The notes: a model not told the origin generated them from the letters alone. Positions 25,015 through 36,979 are shown, numbered from the stretch's first letter. The stretch is 64,000 nucleotides of DNA from Gamarada debralockiae (GCA_002803225.1 NXFV01000306.1:16179-80178), one strand, 5' to 3'. Made by a program: numbers and translations.

Positions 25015-25302
25015 CACCAGGGGGTGTACTAATTGATGACGGATTTGTCAGCAGCCAGAACACCAAAAACAAAACGCGTAAATAAATGGTCTTTCTTACG
25101 TATCTAGTACTACAGTAGAAGTCCGTGCGCGTATTGGTGAGATGCTAGATTAGGTGTAAGAGAGTCGTAGAATCAAAGGGAGCACCAATTAAGAGTGATA
25201 TATGGTAGTATTGTAGAGAATTAAGAACACAGACTTTACAGCTCAATTTTTAGTGTTTTCGGCTGTTGACAAATCCGTCATCAATTAGTACACCCTCTGG
25301 TG
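25015..25302. repeat. inverted repeat with arms of about 55 nt
   Basis: The left arm (about 25015-25070) and the reverse complement of the right arm (about 25247-25302) share a sequence starting CACCAG, continuing through GGTGTACTAATTGATGACG, GGATTTGTCA and CAGCC, to a CAC-AAAAA end. The few mismatches are almost all transitions. The right arm lies on the 3' end of the RTA1-like pseudogene, so the left arm is an inverted partial copy of that gene end. The loop is about 175 nt. Confidence 0.8.
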
Positions 25303-26257
25303 CTTTAGCTGCCTTCAACCACCTGTTAATCTCGCTCGGGTGCCGCAAATTTACAGTACCCACGACAGTAACCATCAACGTCGCATCAAAAAGATACAAA
25401 AACAACTCCCTGCTCTGCAGATACCCTCCTCTCCCCTGGATGTACTCGACGACTCTATAAATCGACCGCACCACAATCAACGCATTCGCCGCATTCGCCG
25501 CATACAGCGCCCAGATATGTCTACGTCAGTTCATGTCGGATCGGGAGGAGAACTGGGTAGGCATTTTGTTGATCCGCGAGTGGAAGAGGATAGAAGTGAA
25601 GATGAAGACGCCGAAGAAGAAGATCTGGACAAAAAGGCCCGCCACAATGATTTTCTGGCCGAGGCTGGCTGAGGAGCTGTTGTTGCTGCCGCTCGCACTA
25701 GCTAGAATAGCGCCGCCTGGAATAGTCATCGGAGTTAGTATAGATGTTTGTTGAAGAGACGAAGTACGGGAGGAATTGCTGTACCTGCAGCTTGCGCTAA
25801 GAACGATATAACGTCGCCCGTTACGAAGACCTTGGTAAGCCAGCGACGTCGGATCGGCGAATGTGCCTCTCCATCTGTGAGAAGGATGATGCGACCGAGT
25901 ATCATGTATAAGGATGCTGCGAAGAACGCTGGTCCGAGCAGGATAAGTAGGGACTGGATGATGAAGGGCCCGCGTTTGTAGTTGGGGCTTTCCTTGACGG
26001 ACATCATGCGGGCAATGTAGCCAATGAGTCCAACTGGGATTGAAAGTGTTAGTCTGGGTGTAGGTTGATACTGAGGTAGAGAGATGGAAAGACTGAAGGA
26101 GCCTTACAGAAGCCTCCGATGAGGAAAGGGACAAGGAACCAGGTTTTCGTGCGGATCATTTGCCAGAGATGGATGAAGTATTTATGGCAAAGAGAAAGAT
26201 AAATATAATAGCAGCCGTGGCGGAAGGCTCATAGTCGTAGTACGCTGATTTTGGCAT
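25250..26257 (-). pseudogene. RTA1-like (lipid-translocating exporter family) membrane protein, broken
   Basis: Homology runs through the whole family length on minus: ATG at 26257 (MPKSAYYDYEPS), the AAIIFIFLF first membrane segment, HLWQMIRTKTWFLVPFLIGG, then after a 71-nt intron GYIARMM and the IIQSLLILLGPAFFAASLYM helix with GRIILLTDGE, a second intron near 25790-25730, the IIVAGLFVQIFFFGVFIF helix, and SIYRVVEYIQGRGGYL to HPSEINRWL. Seven membrane helices are expected. Two lesions are seen: a missing base near 26176 shifts the frame between the first helix and HLWQ, and the Trp codon of the conserved WRRH motif is TGA (25528-25526). A tripled GCGGCGAAT-like unit follows. RTA1-family proteins are linked to drug and lipid-stress resistance. 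It could be an assembly error, but two lesions make decay likelier. Confidence 0.82.
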
Positions 26258-27512
26258 CTTTGCCATTAACGAAGATAATAATCAAAATATAAGGTACTGG
26301 AGTCAAGGAGACAGCAGGATCAGACACAATAAGAAATGTGAGAAGACATTGCAGGAGAGCTGGAATTATCACTGGGAGGACAGACATATAAATAAAGACA
26401 AAGAGCCTCTCCAAGTCTGCATATTGCGTAGCAACTGCGAATACGACAAAACATTACTGGCTTAGACTGGATCTGCGGTTTATCTCAAGGCTAGTATACG
26501 GAGGTGGTAAATATACCTTCCTTCGCACTTCGCTCATTTCCCTTTCGAGTTTCGCTTCCCGCTACTGTCTGGGCAGTGCTGCGCCTGCTACCCAGCTCTT
26601 GTGCCCTGTGGGCTTCAATCCGGAAAAGGAAATTTGCGAGAGGTACGAGGAAGCTAACCCTAACCCGGACGAAGAACGTCATCACTTGTCAAAGCCCAGC
26701 ACGAACGCCCCTGGCGGCAATATTTGCCGTCTGATTTCGATGACCCTTCTAACAGCTACTGATTTTGAATCCGAAGCACCTCATCATCCTCATGGCCTTC
26801 TCCTGAGTCCTGGCCAGTGTTCGTATTCGCGAAGGGAATACCCGCTAAGTACCACCACTCCTGTGAGCCAGAGCACGGGCCTCTAGTCGAGGACAGCAAA
26901 AACAGACTCTTTTTAAAAAGTCTTAAGACTGTAACGAAAATAAAAATTCTAAAGACTGTTTATTAGTATATGTGCTTCGCACTTTAAATCTGCCTCTTTA
27001 GAGTTTTTAAATAATGTTATGGTTGAGTATGATAGATAAATTTGTCCGGAATGTTACAAGGGCTTTGATTTCTTAGAGCTCGCGAAAGCCTGAAGTGAGG
27101 CCCTGAAATGCATTAGAAAAATCCGTTTTGGTGTCCCATTCCGTTTTTGCTGTCCCCAACTAGGGCTGTGCTTTGCCCCTGAATAGGGAATGACGGAAGC
27201 CCAGGAATTAGTAGGGAAGGGAATAGCCTCAAAATTAATTTCGGATATTACTTTCTAGGAATGTAGAGAGGAAACTATTCAGGCAAAAAAGCTCGACCTT
27301 GTTGACTTGCTTCGGATAGTTTAATTGCCAATAATTTGAGGATAAAGATAGCTCTTCTGTGAAAGATCTTATTGGAATTGCACCTTTTCTAACCGAAGAG
27401 GAGCTCTGGAGAATACCTATATAAGACATGCTTTAGTGGCTTAGAGAATGAAATGTCTGTCCAACTCACACTCTTTCTACTTAACGGATTCAGCTGACTT
27501 TCTTTCACTACA
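26258..27512. other. intergenic, possible decayed exon near 26550-26700
   Basis: No intact gene. On plus, about 26550-26700 has a stretch with protein-like composition (LLCPVGFNPEKEICERYEEAN) that is open for about 95 codons but has no start context, partner exon or known family. The rest (26900-27500) is AT-rich with a short palindrome around 26908-26927. The last part is the promoter of the FAD oxidase. Confidence 0.35.
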
Positions 27513-29448
27513 ATGTTCTTCCAACCTTATCTACTCTCGTTTCTATCTTCATCGGTTATAGCTTTGAATGCTGTGAGGTCTGAGGATTCCCAATCGACAG
27601 GCGTAGCAGCAGCATGTCTTGCTTTCGAGCAGAACTGGATTAATATCACCTATTTCTCAAACGATACAGTGTACACAGAAATCAATGAAGGTCAGCAGCA
27701 ATTGAAAAGCACCCACGGTCTCAATTATTCCACGCAAGAGTCCTGCTGAAAAAGGGAATGAGGGCTTGACTCAAGTGAAATGCTTCACATCCAAGTGGTC
27801 AACATCCGCATTCTATGCTCTGTCAAGCTGAGAAGTCCAGAGGAGTATCAAACATGGCATATGGAGGCACTGTAAGCTTATGAGCTAATATATCCTTCCA
27901 GACTACTTCACCAGTGCTGCTTGGCTTGGCCCTGCCTGCATCTTCACCCCAGCAAGTGCTGAGGAGGTGTCCGACGCGATTAAGATCTTCAACAATACTC
28001 AAACCCCATTCGCGATCCGAGGAGGAGGACATATGCCCATCTCTAACGCCGCAAACATCAACTCATCTGGTGTTCTACTATCAAGCTCTAGCCTGAGCCA
28101 GCTAATCCTCTCTGAGAACGGATCGAGCATCGAGGTTGGGGCTGGCAATATCTGGTCGCAAGTTTATGAATATTTGGCTCCATTCGAACTCACAGTCGTT
28201 GGGGGCCGTGCAGGTACGTACATTTCTCGAATATTCTTTACGTTAAAATCTAACACATAGTCCAAGGCATAGTTGGTGTACCTGGCTTTGTTCTTGGTGG
28301 CGGCCTCTCCTTTTTCGGTAATCAGTATGGTTGGGCGTCAGCCAACGTCCTCCAGTTTGACGTAAGTATTCTCCCAATGGAATGCTGGATGGATTAGGTC
28401 AACAGCCAAAAGTGGTCAGGTTTTCATGTTGATTTAATCTGTCTGGGACTCCTTCGACCAGTCATCTAACTAAGAGGTGTGCTAGTGCGTTCTTGCGAAT
28501 GGAGATATTGTGTCGGCTACTCCGACGAATGAGTACTCCGACCTGTTCTGGGCTCTCCGCGGCGGCGGCAATTCCTTCGCTATTGTTACTGCTTTTCACC
28601 TGAGAACTTTTTCTCTTCCAGAAGTTACCCTGGGTCAGGCGACATATGGCAACGTTCTAAGCACTGATTATCTCGACTATGTCTACGGCTTCGCCCACAA
28701 CGGATCGCAGGACCATAAAGCAGGCATCGAACCGCTCGTGCAATGGACTCAAGGAGTAGAAAACCTCACATACCAATCTATAATGTTCTACGATGGAGAC
28801 AATGCCTCTCCTGCTGCGTTAATTAACTTCACGAATGTTATGAAGCCAACCAACTCTACCTTCGAAGTTCGGCCATCGATGTACAACTGGACCGAAGCAG
28901 CAGATCCCGCACGGGAGGCCCTCACTGGACTTCGAAGCCGGTTCAACGTGGTGTCCATCAAGGCCGACAGGCAGGCCATGCAAATCATCCACGATACCTT
29001 TTTTGAAACCATCCAGGTAGAACTCGCGGACGTAGTTGGCGCTATCGGGAGTGTTGTCTTCATTCCTATCATTGAGAATTACATTACTGCGTCGACCGTC
29101 AGTGGCGGTGACCCTATGGAAGTTGATCCTACGCAGGCTCCTTATATCTGGGCAGAGGAGACCGTGCTGTGGTCCGATGCCGCCGATGACGTGAAGATCA
29201 CAGACTTTCTGAGTGCCTTTAACACCAACGTCACGGCCCAGTTGAGTGTACTAGACAATGTGCAATCGCCTTTCCTCTATCTCAACTACGCAGACGACAC
29301 TCAGTTTGTCTTCGAAGGTTATCCAAAGAACAACACATTGAGGATGAAGTCGATCCGCGACAAGTATGATCCCGACATGATGTTTACTAATCTGATGCCC
29401 GGTGGATGGAAGGTAGAAAAAGCCTTGACTGGCGAATATGAAGCATAG
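27513..29448 (+). CDS. secreted FAD-linked oxidoreductase, berberine-bridge-enzyme type
   Basis: Four exons (27513-27690, 27902-28213, 28261-28361, 28486-29448) join in phase to 517 residues. The N-terminus is a signal peptide of about 20 residues ending near NAVRS. The FAD-binding PCMH domain has FAIRGGGHMPI, whose His is the expected covalent flavin attachment, then VVGGRAG, GFVLGGGLSFFGNQYGWA and FWALRGGGNSFAIVTAF. The BBE C-terminal segment is YLNYADDT to KYDPDMMFTNLMPGGW. Many N-glycosylation sites (NxS/T) fit secretion. The second flavin-linking Cys of bicovalent enzymes seems absent (the site reads VQGIVGVPG), so monocovalent FAD is likely. Substrates in this family include sugars, alkaloids and polyketides; none can be named here. 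Intron 1 is 211 nt. Confidence 0.9.
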
Positions 29449-29830
29449 GGTGTCGGAGGGACATTCCTAATAGGGTTAGATCAGGTGTGCCATGTAATGT
29501 GTTTCGTAGCTTTTAAGTTGCGAATTCTCCTCCTAAATTCTCTTTCTTCCTTAGATCTTAGATCAATTACAACTACAGCTTTTATGCCTTAACCTTCGTC
29601 CATATATCCGTGCAACTATATCCGTTGACAATAACTAACATCGCCTAGTAATTCCAACGACAAACGGCATAGGAAGAAATGAGAAAGACACCAGGACGAG
29701 ATGAGATATCAATCTTAGAAACAGTATGCCTCAGGGCAGTCAAAATCCTTACCAAAGCAGCCGTCAGCCCTGAAGAAACACACGATTTCCGTCACCTCGT
29801 CTCCGCAAGGAAACGGGACACCCGTGAGAA

Positions 29831-30310
29831 GATGCTCGGGAATGGCAGGAAGAATGGCAGTCGACAGACAAAGGCAAATACTTACGCCGGATTGATGAAC
29901 TCCCTTCAAAACGCACACAGAACCTGTACGGCCCACTCCAGAGGAACCGGGCATATCTGCTAGCACAGCTCAGAACAAGATATTCTTGGTTAGCGACCCA
30001 CGCCAAAATTTACGGCTTTAAGGAAGAGAACAAGTGTGAATGTGGGGCAAGAGAACCGTCGTACATGTCCTAGTAGACTGCCCAAAACCCAAAGAACTGA
30101 GAAAACAGCTCCGGGGTAAGATAAGAGAGGCATTCAACGACGTAGCAGGAATGATCGGGGGCCGCGGCAACTCAGTCTCCGAAGGTTTCTGGTAGAATGA
30201 TCAGTGATAGTGCGACGGCGAGGCAAATTCGAGACCGCGCGAAGCTGGCTCAGCTCGTATCTTGGCTAATGCGAGGCAGATTTGCGAAGGTGATGAGCGT
30301 CGCAGAGGGT
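29831..30310 (+). mobile_element. LINE (non-LTR retrotransposon) relic, C-terminal end
   Basis: The plus strand reads as the end of a fungal LINE polyprotein just after the RNase H region: WQEEWQSTDKGKYLRRID, then LYGPLQRNRAYLLAQLRTRYSWL, HAKIYGFKEENKCECGA, and after a frame change VVHVLVDCPK with a Cys-His knuckle-like arrangement. Several frameshifts and stops interrupt it (for example around 30057 and 30075). Upstream reverse-transcriptase sequence is missing, consistent with a truncated dead copy. The GC-rich tail to about 30580 may be part of the same insertion. Confidence 0.75.
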
Positions 30311-31132
30311 CCGCAGCATCGAAATTAGGAGGGACGATCGGACGGATTCCTGCTCGACGCATAAACCTCAGCTGCGGCGTGGCCTATCTGGTGAGCCTGG
30401 TGGGGAAGGGGGCCAAGCAGAAGGGCCGAATACGAGGCGTAGTTCAGAACGAAGCGTCGCGAGCGGGGCACTGTTGGGTGTTGAAAAGGAAGGATGGAGG
30501 AGAAGAGCGAGAGATGGGCAGGATGCGGCTCTTATACCCCGCGAAAGCGGCAGTGGGCCCGTGCACGCGCCTTGCCTGAAGCGGGGGGTCGCGGTTTCCT
30601 GATGCAGACTTGCCGTCTGGTATTTTACTACTTTTAATGACTAGACAGCAAACTAGCTGTTATTTTCGGAGGTTTTGGCCGCTGCTTTCAGTAGCCGACT
30701 TGCCAAAATCTCGCGCCGCCCTGATACTCGCGTACCTAGCGGCCAAGGCGGCACGACCCCAGCCGTCTGGAGGCCCATTTCTGCCACCTGACCCGACCCC
30801 CAACTGGCGACCTTTCGACCTGACATTGACGGTCGAAGGGATGTATCTTAGATATATATTTTCCTCTCCCCTCAAACCAATAAGATTTGGAAACATATTT
30901 AGAGCAATATAAATATTTTAAAGGGGAGTGGTGAAAGATAAGCGAGAAGGCGGTGGTATCCCTGAATTTCAGGTGCTCACGGATGGCATCCTCCATATTC
31001 TCCCCCGGAGGCCAGAACAACTTCCAACAATCGTTAACCGGTAATAAAGCATGAATCAAACGCAGAAGTGAATTGACTTTTGTTGGATGATTTGATTGAT
31101 TTTGGATCAAATCTTACAATAATAGGTCCAGT
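30311..31132. other. gene-free interval
   Basis: GC-rich sequence (to about 30830) passes into AT-rich sequence. A 105-codon plus frame and a 124-codon minus frame are present, but neither has splice support or a known family. Part may be repeat debris from the LINE insertion. Confidence 0.35.
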
Positions 31133-31572
31133 TCATGTGACTGCGGCCTTCTTCTTCGGCATTGACTCCTCCGGATTCAAAGGGCCTTTCCCATCTCCAG
31201 TCCATCCCTTCACACCATTACTTCCCTCGCCCGCGATGACACCTTCATATTCGGGACCAGCATCCGGTGCTGGTGCAGCTTTCGAGGACCGGTTGACTTG
31301 TGTACTCTGCTCACATTCAATCATCAGCATCACTCTTCAATGAAATGAAAAATAAATAAAAAGTTCGGACTAAAAGTGACTATTGAAGTAAAACTTACCG
31401 TTCCCTCACTTCCATGTACGAGATTTCCCAGACCTGGATCAGCTTTCCATTCCGCACCCGCGCGCTCGCTATCGATCCTTTGCGGCTCCTGAGTTACTCG
31501 AAATTTTCCGTCCATATCGACTATTTGAGACATGAGTTGAATGGGATTGCAGGCGGCGTTTGCTGACTCCAA
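31133..31572 (-). CDS. small hypothetical protein, 115 residues
   Basis: Exons 31572-31399 and 31306-31133, each 174 nt, join in phase across a 92-nt intron with a GTAAGT donor and a GAGCAG acceptor. The product is hydrophilic, with no signal peptide or membrane segment. It is rich in Gly, Glu, Pro and Lys, with the segment GAEWKADPGLGNLVHG and a Lys-rich end (MPKKKAAVT). Such small hydrophilic proteins in filamentous fungi are often stress- or conidiation-linked, but I cannot assign a family. Consistent phase makes a real gene likely. Confidence 0.55.
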
Positions 31573-32818
31573 ATTAGAGATGGCTTATGATATATACTTG
31601 AAAAGAGCTATCCGGACCTGGACGCTGCCGCCTCTGTACTTCCACACTCATGATGTAACGCCAACGAATACCTTGCATTGAACCCCACAAAATTGATGGA
31701 AGACGTCAGACAAGTAACTTCTAAGAGGGTGCATTCGCAAATGGTCGACAGTTTGTCAAGGGTTCTTTGTTGTGATTCGCATCTAGTGATGTGGAGTGAT
31801 TTCCGTGAACCTCCTCGTCATTGAATCAGGGTTCATTCGACCCACATTGGCCCCGCCGTTGCAAATTTCATGTGAAGGTGAAGTCATCCAAAGATAACCA
31901 AGGCGTGAGGCAGTTTAATACACTTGAAACCCCGATCCAACGAGCTAATTTAACCTATTAAGCTTGATCTGCCTCCAGAACATGAGGGCACTGAGTTGGG
32001 CGAAGGAAATATCAGAAAAGGGGCCAAGGCAAATGGAAGTGTTGCGATAGGACGGCTATGTCATACGCCGCTGCAGCCGTGGAGGAGCAACTGGCTATCA
32101 TCTACTTTGTACACTACTTTTGGGGAGGACTTTAGAATGGACGCTGCTATCTGACGCTAAAAGGATCTCACTGGAAGCAAGAAGGGTATCCTTCGTCATG
32201 CCCATGAATTCAGTGAAGAGAAAATACATTACTTCCGAACTTTCCTTAAGTAGAAAGCTATGCAGGGTTTAAATACCAATCAATCAATGCTTCAAGACAG
32301 TGCGTAATTGCTCCTTCCCTCAATTTTCCTTTTCTGCCATCGATCTGTTTGCAAGGCTCATCCGTCTACCGCTCTGAGCTCATAGCCCAAATATCATCCT
32401 TTGTGATCCTCCGACCAATTAGATGCACCGTTACGTCACAACGGTTTCAAGTTATCAGCCCCAACTAGGAACACCCGAAATCTCATCCTTGTAACTCCAA
32501 CAAAAACAATTTAAATTTCAAAATGGAACAATTCTTATCTATTTTCTGTCTCCACTTTAGATCTAGTACTTCTACACTCTTTAATCTACGTAACTACTTT
32601 TCCACAAAATTTAGTACGGTTAATTGATCACGCAGATATCTGAGGGGCGCGCGCGTGGCGGATCCGCCAATGACCCCGCTAATGCCGTAACCGGCCGTGG
32701 ATATCACCCCAACAAAATCCGCCGACCCTTCGCACTATACTATTAACGCGACCTTACGTCACACGACCTTAAGACTCAAGATGGTTCATAGTCACGTATA
32801 TTCGAGCCTGCTATACTA
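31573..32818. other. gene-free AT-rich interval left of the inverted-repeat element
   Basis: No open frame with support on either strand over 1.2 kb. It holds the promoter of the small gene to its left and the left insertion flank of the 5-kb element, including the TA at 32817-32818. Confidence 0.45.
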
Positions 32819-32945
32819 CAGTAAAAGGCGAATTGAGTGTCGCGAATTTTTTAGTTAAATCTTTTAAGCGGGCTCCACTTTTGGACTTTGTGGCTGTGCA
32901 CCCCTGCCGAGTCTGTAACTGAAAGTACCGTCGCTACCCACAGAG
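32819..32945 (+). repeat. left terminal inverted repeat of the NLR element
   Basis: Outer about 50 nt nearly identical to the inverted right end; inner part is more diverged. It starts CAGTAAAAGG after TA at 32817-32818. Confidence 0.85.
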
Positions 32946-33201
32946 TAGCGCGAGGGAGGAAAGGCGGCCGACCGTTTTGCCGCCATCAACCCTCTTATAT
33001 TATCCTCTACGATTTCATGAGAGACGCGAAACAGCGAGAATGTTTTAAGCTGAATAATATATATGTTGCTTGTAATACTGTACTATCCAGTAGTACTGTA
33101 ATTTAGCAATCTTAGTGTAGTAACTTATATAAACAACTGCTCCCCCAAGGCCCTCTCTATCAAAGTTATGAAAATTAATATAATTTAATTGAAAGGCCGT
33201 A

Positions 33202-36200
33202 TTACAGAAACAACTTTTGCAGCCCATAAAAGTCTTCTGGTTGAAGTGCCCCATGTATTCTTAAGAGCCGTTCTACCCTTTCATGTCCATAAAGCGATGC
33301 TAATTGTAAGGCGGTCCAGCCGCTGCTGTTCTCCGAGTTAATATTTACACTATTATTAAGTAGTAGCTGTACGACCTCGAGGTGCCCGCTCTGCGAGGCC
33401 CAGCAGAGTGACGTCCATCCGTCACTAGTAGTAGCATTAATATCGGCGCCCTTCTCGAGCAGTAGCTGCATGACCTTGAGGTGCCTGTTCTCTGAGGCCA
33501 AGTGGAGTAGTGTCCATCCGTTACGAGTAGTAGTATTCATATCGGCGCCCTTCTCGAGTAGTAGCTGCACGACCTCGAGGTGCCCGTTCTCTGAGGCCGA
33601 TTGGAGTGGCGTTAATCCGTAGCGAGCAGCATTGACATCGGCGCCCTTCTCGAGCAGCAGCTGCACGACCTTGAGGCGTCCGTTGTGTGAGGCCCAGTAG
33701 AGTGGCGTCGATCCGTAGCGAGCAGTATTCATATCGGCGCCCTTCTCGAGTAGTAGCTGCACGACCTCGAGGTGCCCGTTCTCTGAGGCCGATTGGAGTG
33801 GCGTTAATCCGTAGCGAGCAGCATTGACATCGGCGCCCTTCTCGAGCAGCAGCTGCACGACCTTGAGGCGTCCGTTGTGTGAGGCCCAGTAGAGTGGCGT
33901 CCGTCCGTTGCGAGCAGCATTGACATCGGCGCCCTTCTCGAGTAGCAGCTGCACGACCTCGAGGTGCCCGTTGTGTGAGGCCCAGTGGAGTGGCGTCGAT
34001 CGGTAGCGAGCGGTATTCGTATCGGCGCCCTTCTCGAGTAGCAGCTGCACGACCTCGAGGTGCCCGTTGTGTGAGGCCCAGTGGAGTGGCGTCATTCCGT
34101 AGCGAGCAGTATTCATATCGGCGCCCTTCTCGAGCAGTAGCTGCACGACCTCGAGGTGCCCGTTCTCTGAGGCCCGGTAGAGTGGCGTCGATTCGTCACT
34201 ATTAGTAGTGTTAATATCGGCGCCCTTCTCGAGCAGTAGCTGCACGGCCTCGAGGTGCCTGTTCCCTGAGGCCCAGTGGAGTGGCGTCCATCCGTCACTA
34301 GTAGCAGCATTGACATCGGCGCCCTTCTCGAGCAGTAGCTGCATGACCTCGAGGTGCCCGCTCTGCGAGGCCCAGTGGAGTGGCGTCCATCCGTCACTAG
34401 TAGCAGCATTGACATCGGCGCCCTTCTCGAGCAGTAGCTGCATGACCTCGAGGTGCCCGCTCTGCGAGGCCCATTGGAGTGGCGTCGATCCGTCACTAGT
34501 AGCAGTATTTATATCGGCGCCCTTCTCGAGCAGCAGCTGTACGATCTTGAGGTGCCCGTTCCCTGAGGCCCAGTGGAGTGGCGTCCATCCGACACTATCA
34601 GTAGCATTGACATCGGCGCCCTTCTCGAGCAGCAGCTGCACGACCTTGAGGTGCCCGTTCCGCGAGGCCCAGTAGAGTGGCGTCTGTCCGTCACTATCAG
34701 CAGCATTGACATCGGCGCCCTTCTCGAGCAGCAGCTGCACGACCTCAAGGTGCCCGTTCCGCGAGGCCCAGTGGAGTGGCGTCGATCCGTCACTAGCAGT
34801 AGCATTGACATCTGCGCCCTTCTCGAGTAGCTGCTGCACGACGGCCTGAATTCCAAAGAATGCTACCAAATACAGCCCTGTTATATTCTTTGGGAACCGT
34901 TGGCTGTACCCTGTATCTGATGAGTATAGCTTCTTGGCTAGGAGGCCCTGACTCGATGCCTCTAATTGGGCTTTTCTCTCAAGAAAATTATTGACTTCCG
35001 GGATTAGTATAAAAGCCTTCTGAGCGTGGTAGCCCCAATTATGTGCTGCATAGTCGTATAGCTTATTCGATTGAAGCCGTTGCTCAAACTCGTTATTATT
35101 CTGACAAATCCCATTCTCGAACTCATTAAATGAGAGGTATGTAACACAAGTTGCTGTGATCTCACTCTCAGCCTTTGGGGACCATTGGCTTTGTGTTCGC
35201 TCGAAGTACTCTTGTGTTGTGTAATGGACTAATCGAATGATACTACTCTCTTCGTCGATAGTAACTAACCCCGCACAAACAGAGACCATGTCTTCACTCT
35301 GTGGTAGATTCTCTTCATCAAGCTTAGAGTCGCCAATCTCTATAGCAAGGGCGTGCTGGAGTTCTAATATAGTTAATGGTCTCTTTGCACACGTGATCCA
35401 GGACAAGACTTGTTTTGCTAGCTCTTCTTGGTCGTGTAGCTGCCCTTCGATACGATCCATTGCGTCATTATATGCACAATCATATGTATTCGTTCCTATA
35501 TGTAGTTTTGCAATAGCGGCTCGGATAGCTTTAGCTGATCTCTTTCCAATTAGAGAATCGAGATGGAGCTGTGCAAGAAGAAACCTTTAAATAGGTTAGC
35601 ACTTAGTCTTCTATATAGAGAATATAAGGAACTTACATTCCCTTGACTAGTAGCACAATCCCAGTTTTGATTTCTTTTTGTAGGTCTGGGTTACGACCAA
35701 CAAAAGCTGGGAGTCGATACATACAACCATCGAGATATCGTCGGACATCTTCCTCACTCGCACGAATCTCTAGTGAAATGCTCTCTTCAAACCTCTCCGT
35801 AACCTCAGGCAAGAATCTTGAAGTCGCAAAGACATTTGCACTTGACTTAACCTGAGCTAAGAAGATCTCTGTTAAGAGTCTGGTTCGGCATCCATCAGTC
35901 ACTTGACACTCGTCGAGTGCGTCGATAATGATAAAGACCCTTGAAAACATTGTAGTGACAGACTGAAGCGTTTTTGATATTTCATCAAATAATGGCCGTG
36001 TTCGTTTGATCTTGTGTTTTTCATACAGAGCTTTCACACTCTCTGGTAAAGAAACCCTCTCCTGGCTCAGCTGCTTTAATAGGCTTGCAAGCAAGCTATC
36101 AGCCTTCTGTTCGTCTTGCCGCCGGAAGTTGCAATAGAGGTACGCAATGCCAATGTCTGCCTCCCTCCGGAAGCGCATGGCCAAATCATCAATGGTAATC

Positions 36201-36979
36201 GCAGTAAGAATTGTCTTCCCGGCTCCAGGCATCCCAGGACAAAACAGTGTCTTCTTTGGGGTTTGCACCCATGTCTGATATTCATCCGAATCAATAAGCC
36301 ATTGCCCAGTCCCCGCTTCTCGTCGACTAATGAAATCGCTTTGCTCTGGCGCATAATCGACAGTAGTGAGCCACTCGAGAATGGTCTGCCGCTCTTCGCG
36401 ATGCTCTCGGTCATCTTGGCGCTCATTCAAGCGATCCACAGCCACTTTCGTAGCTAGGGAGGTTTGGCTAAAGATATTCAGTCAGATTGAATTGTATATA
36501 AATGATAATGCGCAATTACCTGGCAAGTTTTCCTTGGAACGCATTTAACAGAGTAACGTTTGCCACGATACGGCTCCGTAGATCGCGTATATCATCCGGC
36601 TCCCACTTTAACCTCTTCCATACTCTCTTTATACTTCTACCAACGCCCTTTAATCCTGACTCAAGCTCGCGATACTTGTCAAGTGTAAGTTCTAGCTTCT
36701 CGAGGACGTTTCGACAGCCGCTTGCGATCTCGTGGAGCTCTTTCGTGTCTTCGTTGTTAAGCTCTCGTCCTGATAAGACTTCGAGGTCTTGAAGAACAAT
36801 TGAAAGGCTTCTGACTCTATTATTTGAAAATAAATTAGCGCTAGTCATTAACTTGACAGTATCCTATACTCATCGGAAATGTCCTTGAACTGGTCAGGGG
36901 CGTCGATGAATTCCTTCCGGATCCTGATTGCAAGCTCGATCACTGCGATAAAATCACCGACGCTAAAACCAAAACTCAT
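33202..36979 (-). CDS. NLR-type STAND NTPase: helical N-domain, NACHT, 16 ankyrin repeats
   Basis: Four exons (36979-36870, 36816-36520, 36467-35637, 35584-33202) with 46-53-nt introns join in phase to 1,206 residues. Residues 1-135 form a helical N-terminal domain (MSFGFSVGDFIAVIELA, DISDEVRSLSIVLQDLE) common at the front of fungal STAND proteins. The NACHT NTPase follows, with Walker A GMPGAGKT at 214-221 and Walker B FIIIDALDEC at 314-323. A winged-helix-like segment lies at about 455-545 (QVLSWITCAKRPLTILELQHALA). Sixteen ankyrin units span about 650-1190, of 32 or 33 residues and unusually alike. Such proteins are thought to sense ligands through the repeats and trigger heterokaryon incompatibility or immune-like cell death; the ligand here is unknown. 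The gene is intact and sits wholly inside the inverted-repeat element. Confidence 0.9.
33450..34850 (-). repeat. near-identical ankyrin-coding tandem repeats
   Basis: Units of 96 or 99 bp repeat with the conserved stretch CTCGAGCAG/CTCGAGTAG and GGCGCCCTT. Units 10-11 and 12-13 of the protein are almost identical over about 190 bp (about 33590-33780 against 33780-33910), showing a recent two-unit duplication. Confidence 0.9.

Noticed and set aside
33975..34856. Several long frames on both strands in the ankyrin array
   Set aside because: They arise because the 99-bp unit repeats keep all frames open; only the minus ankyrin frame has a meaningful sequence.
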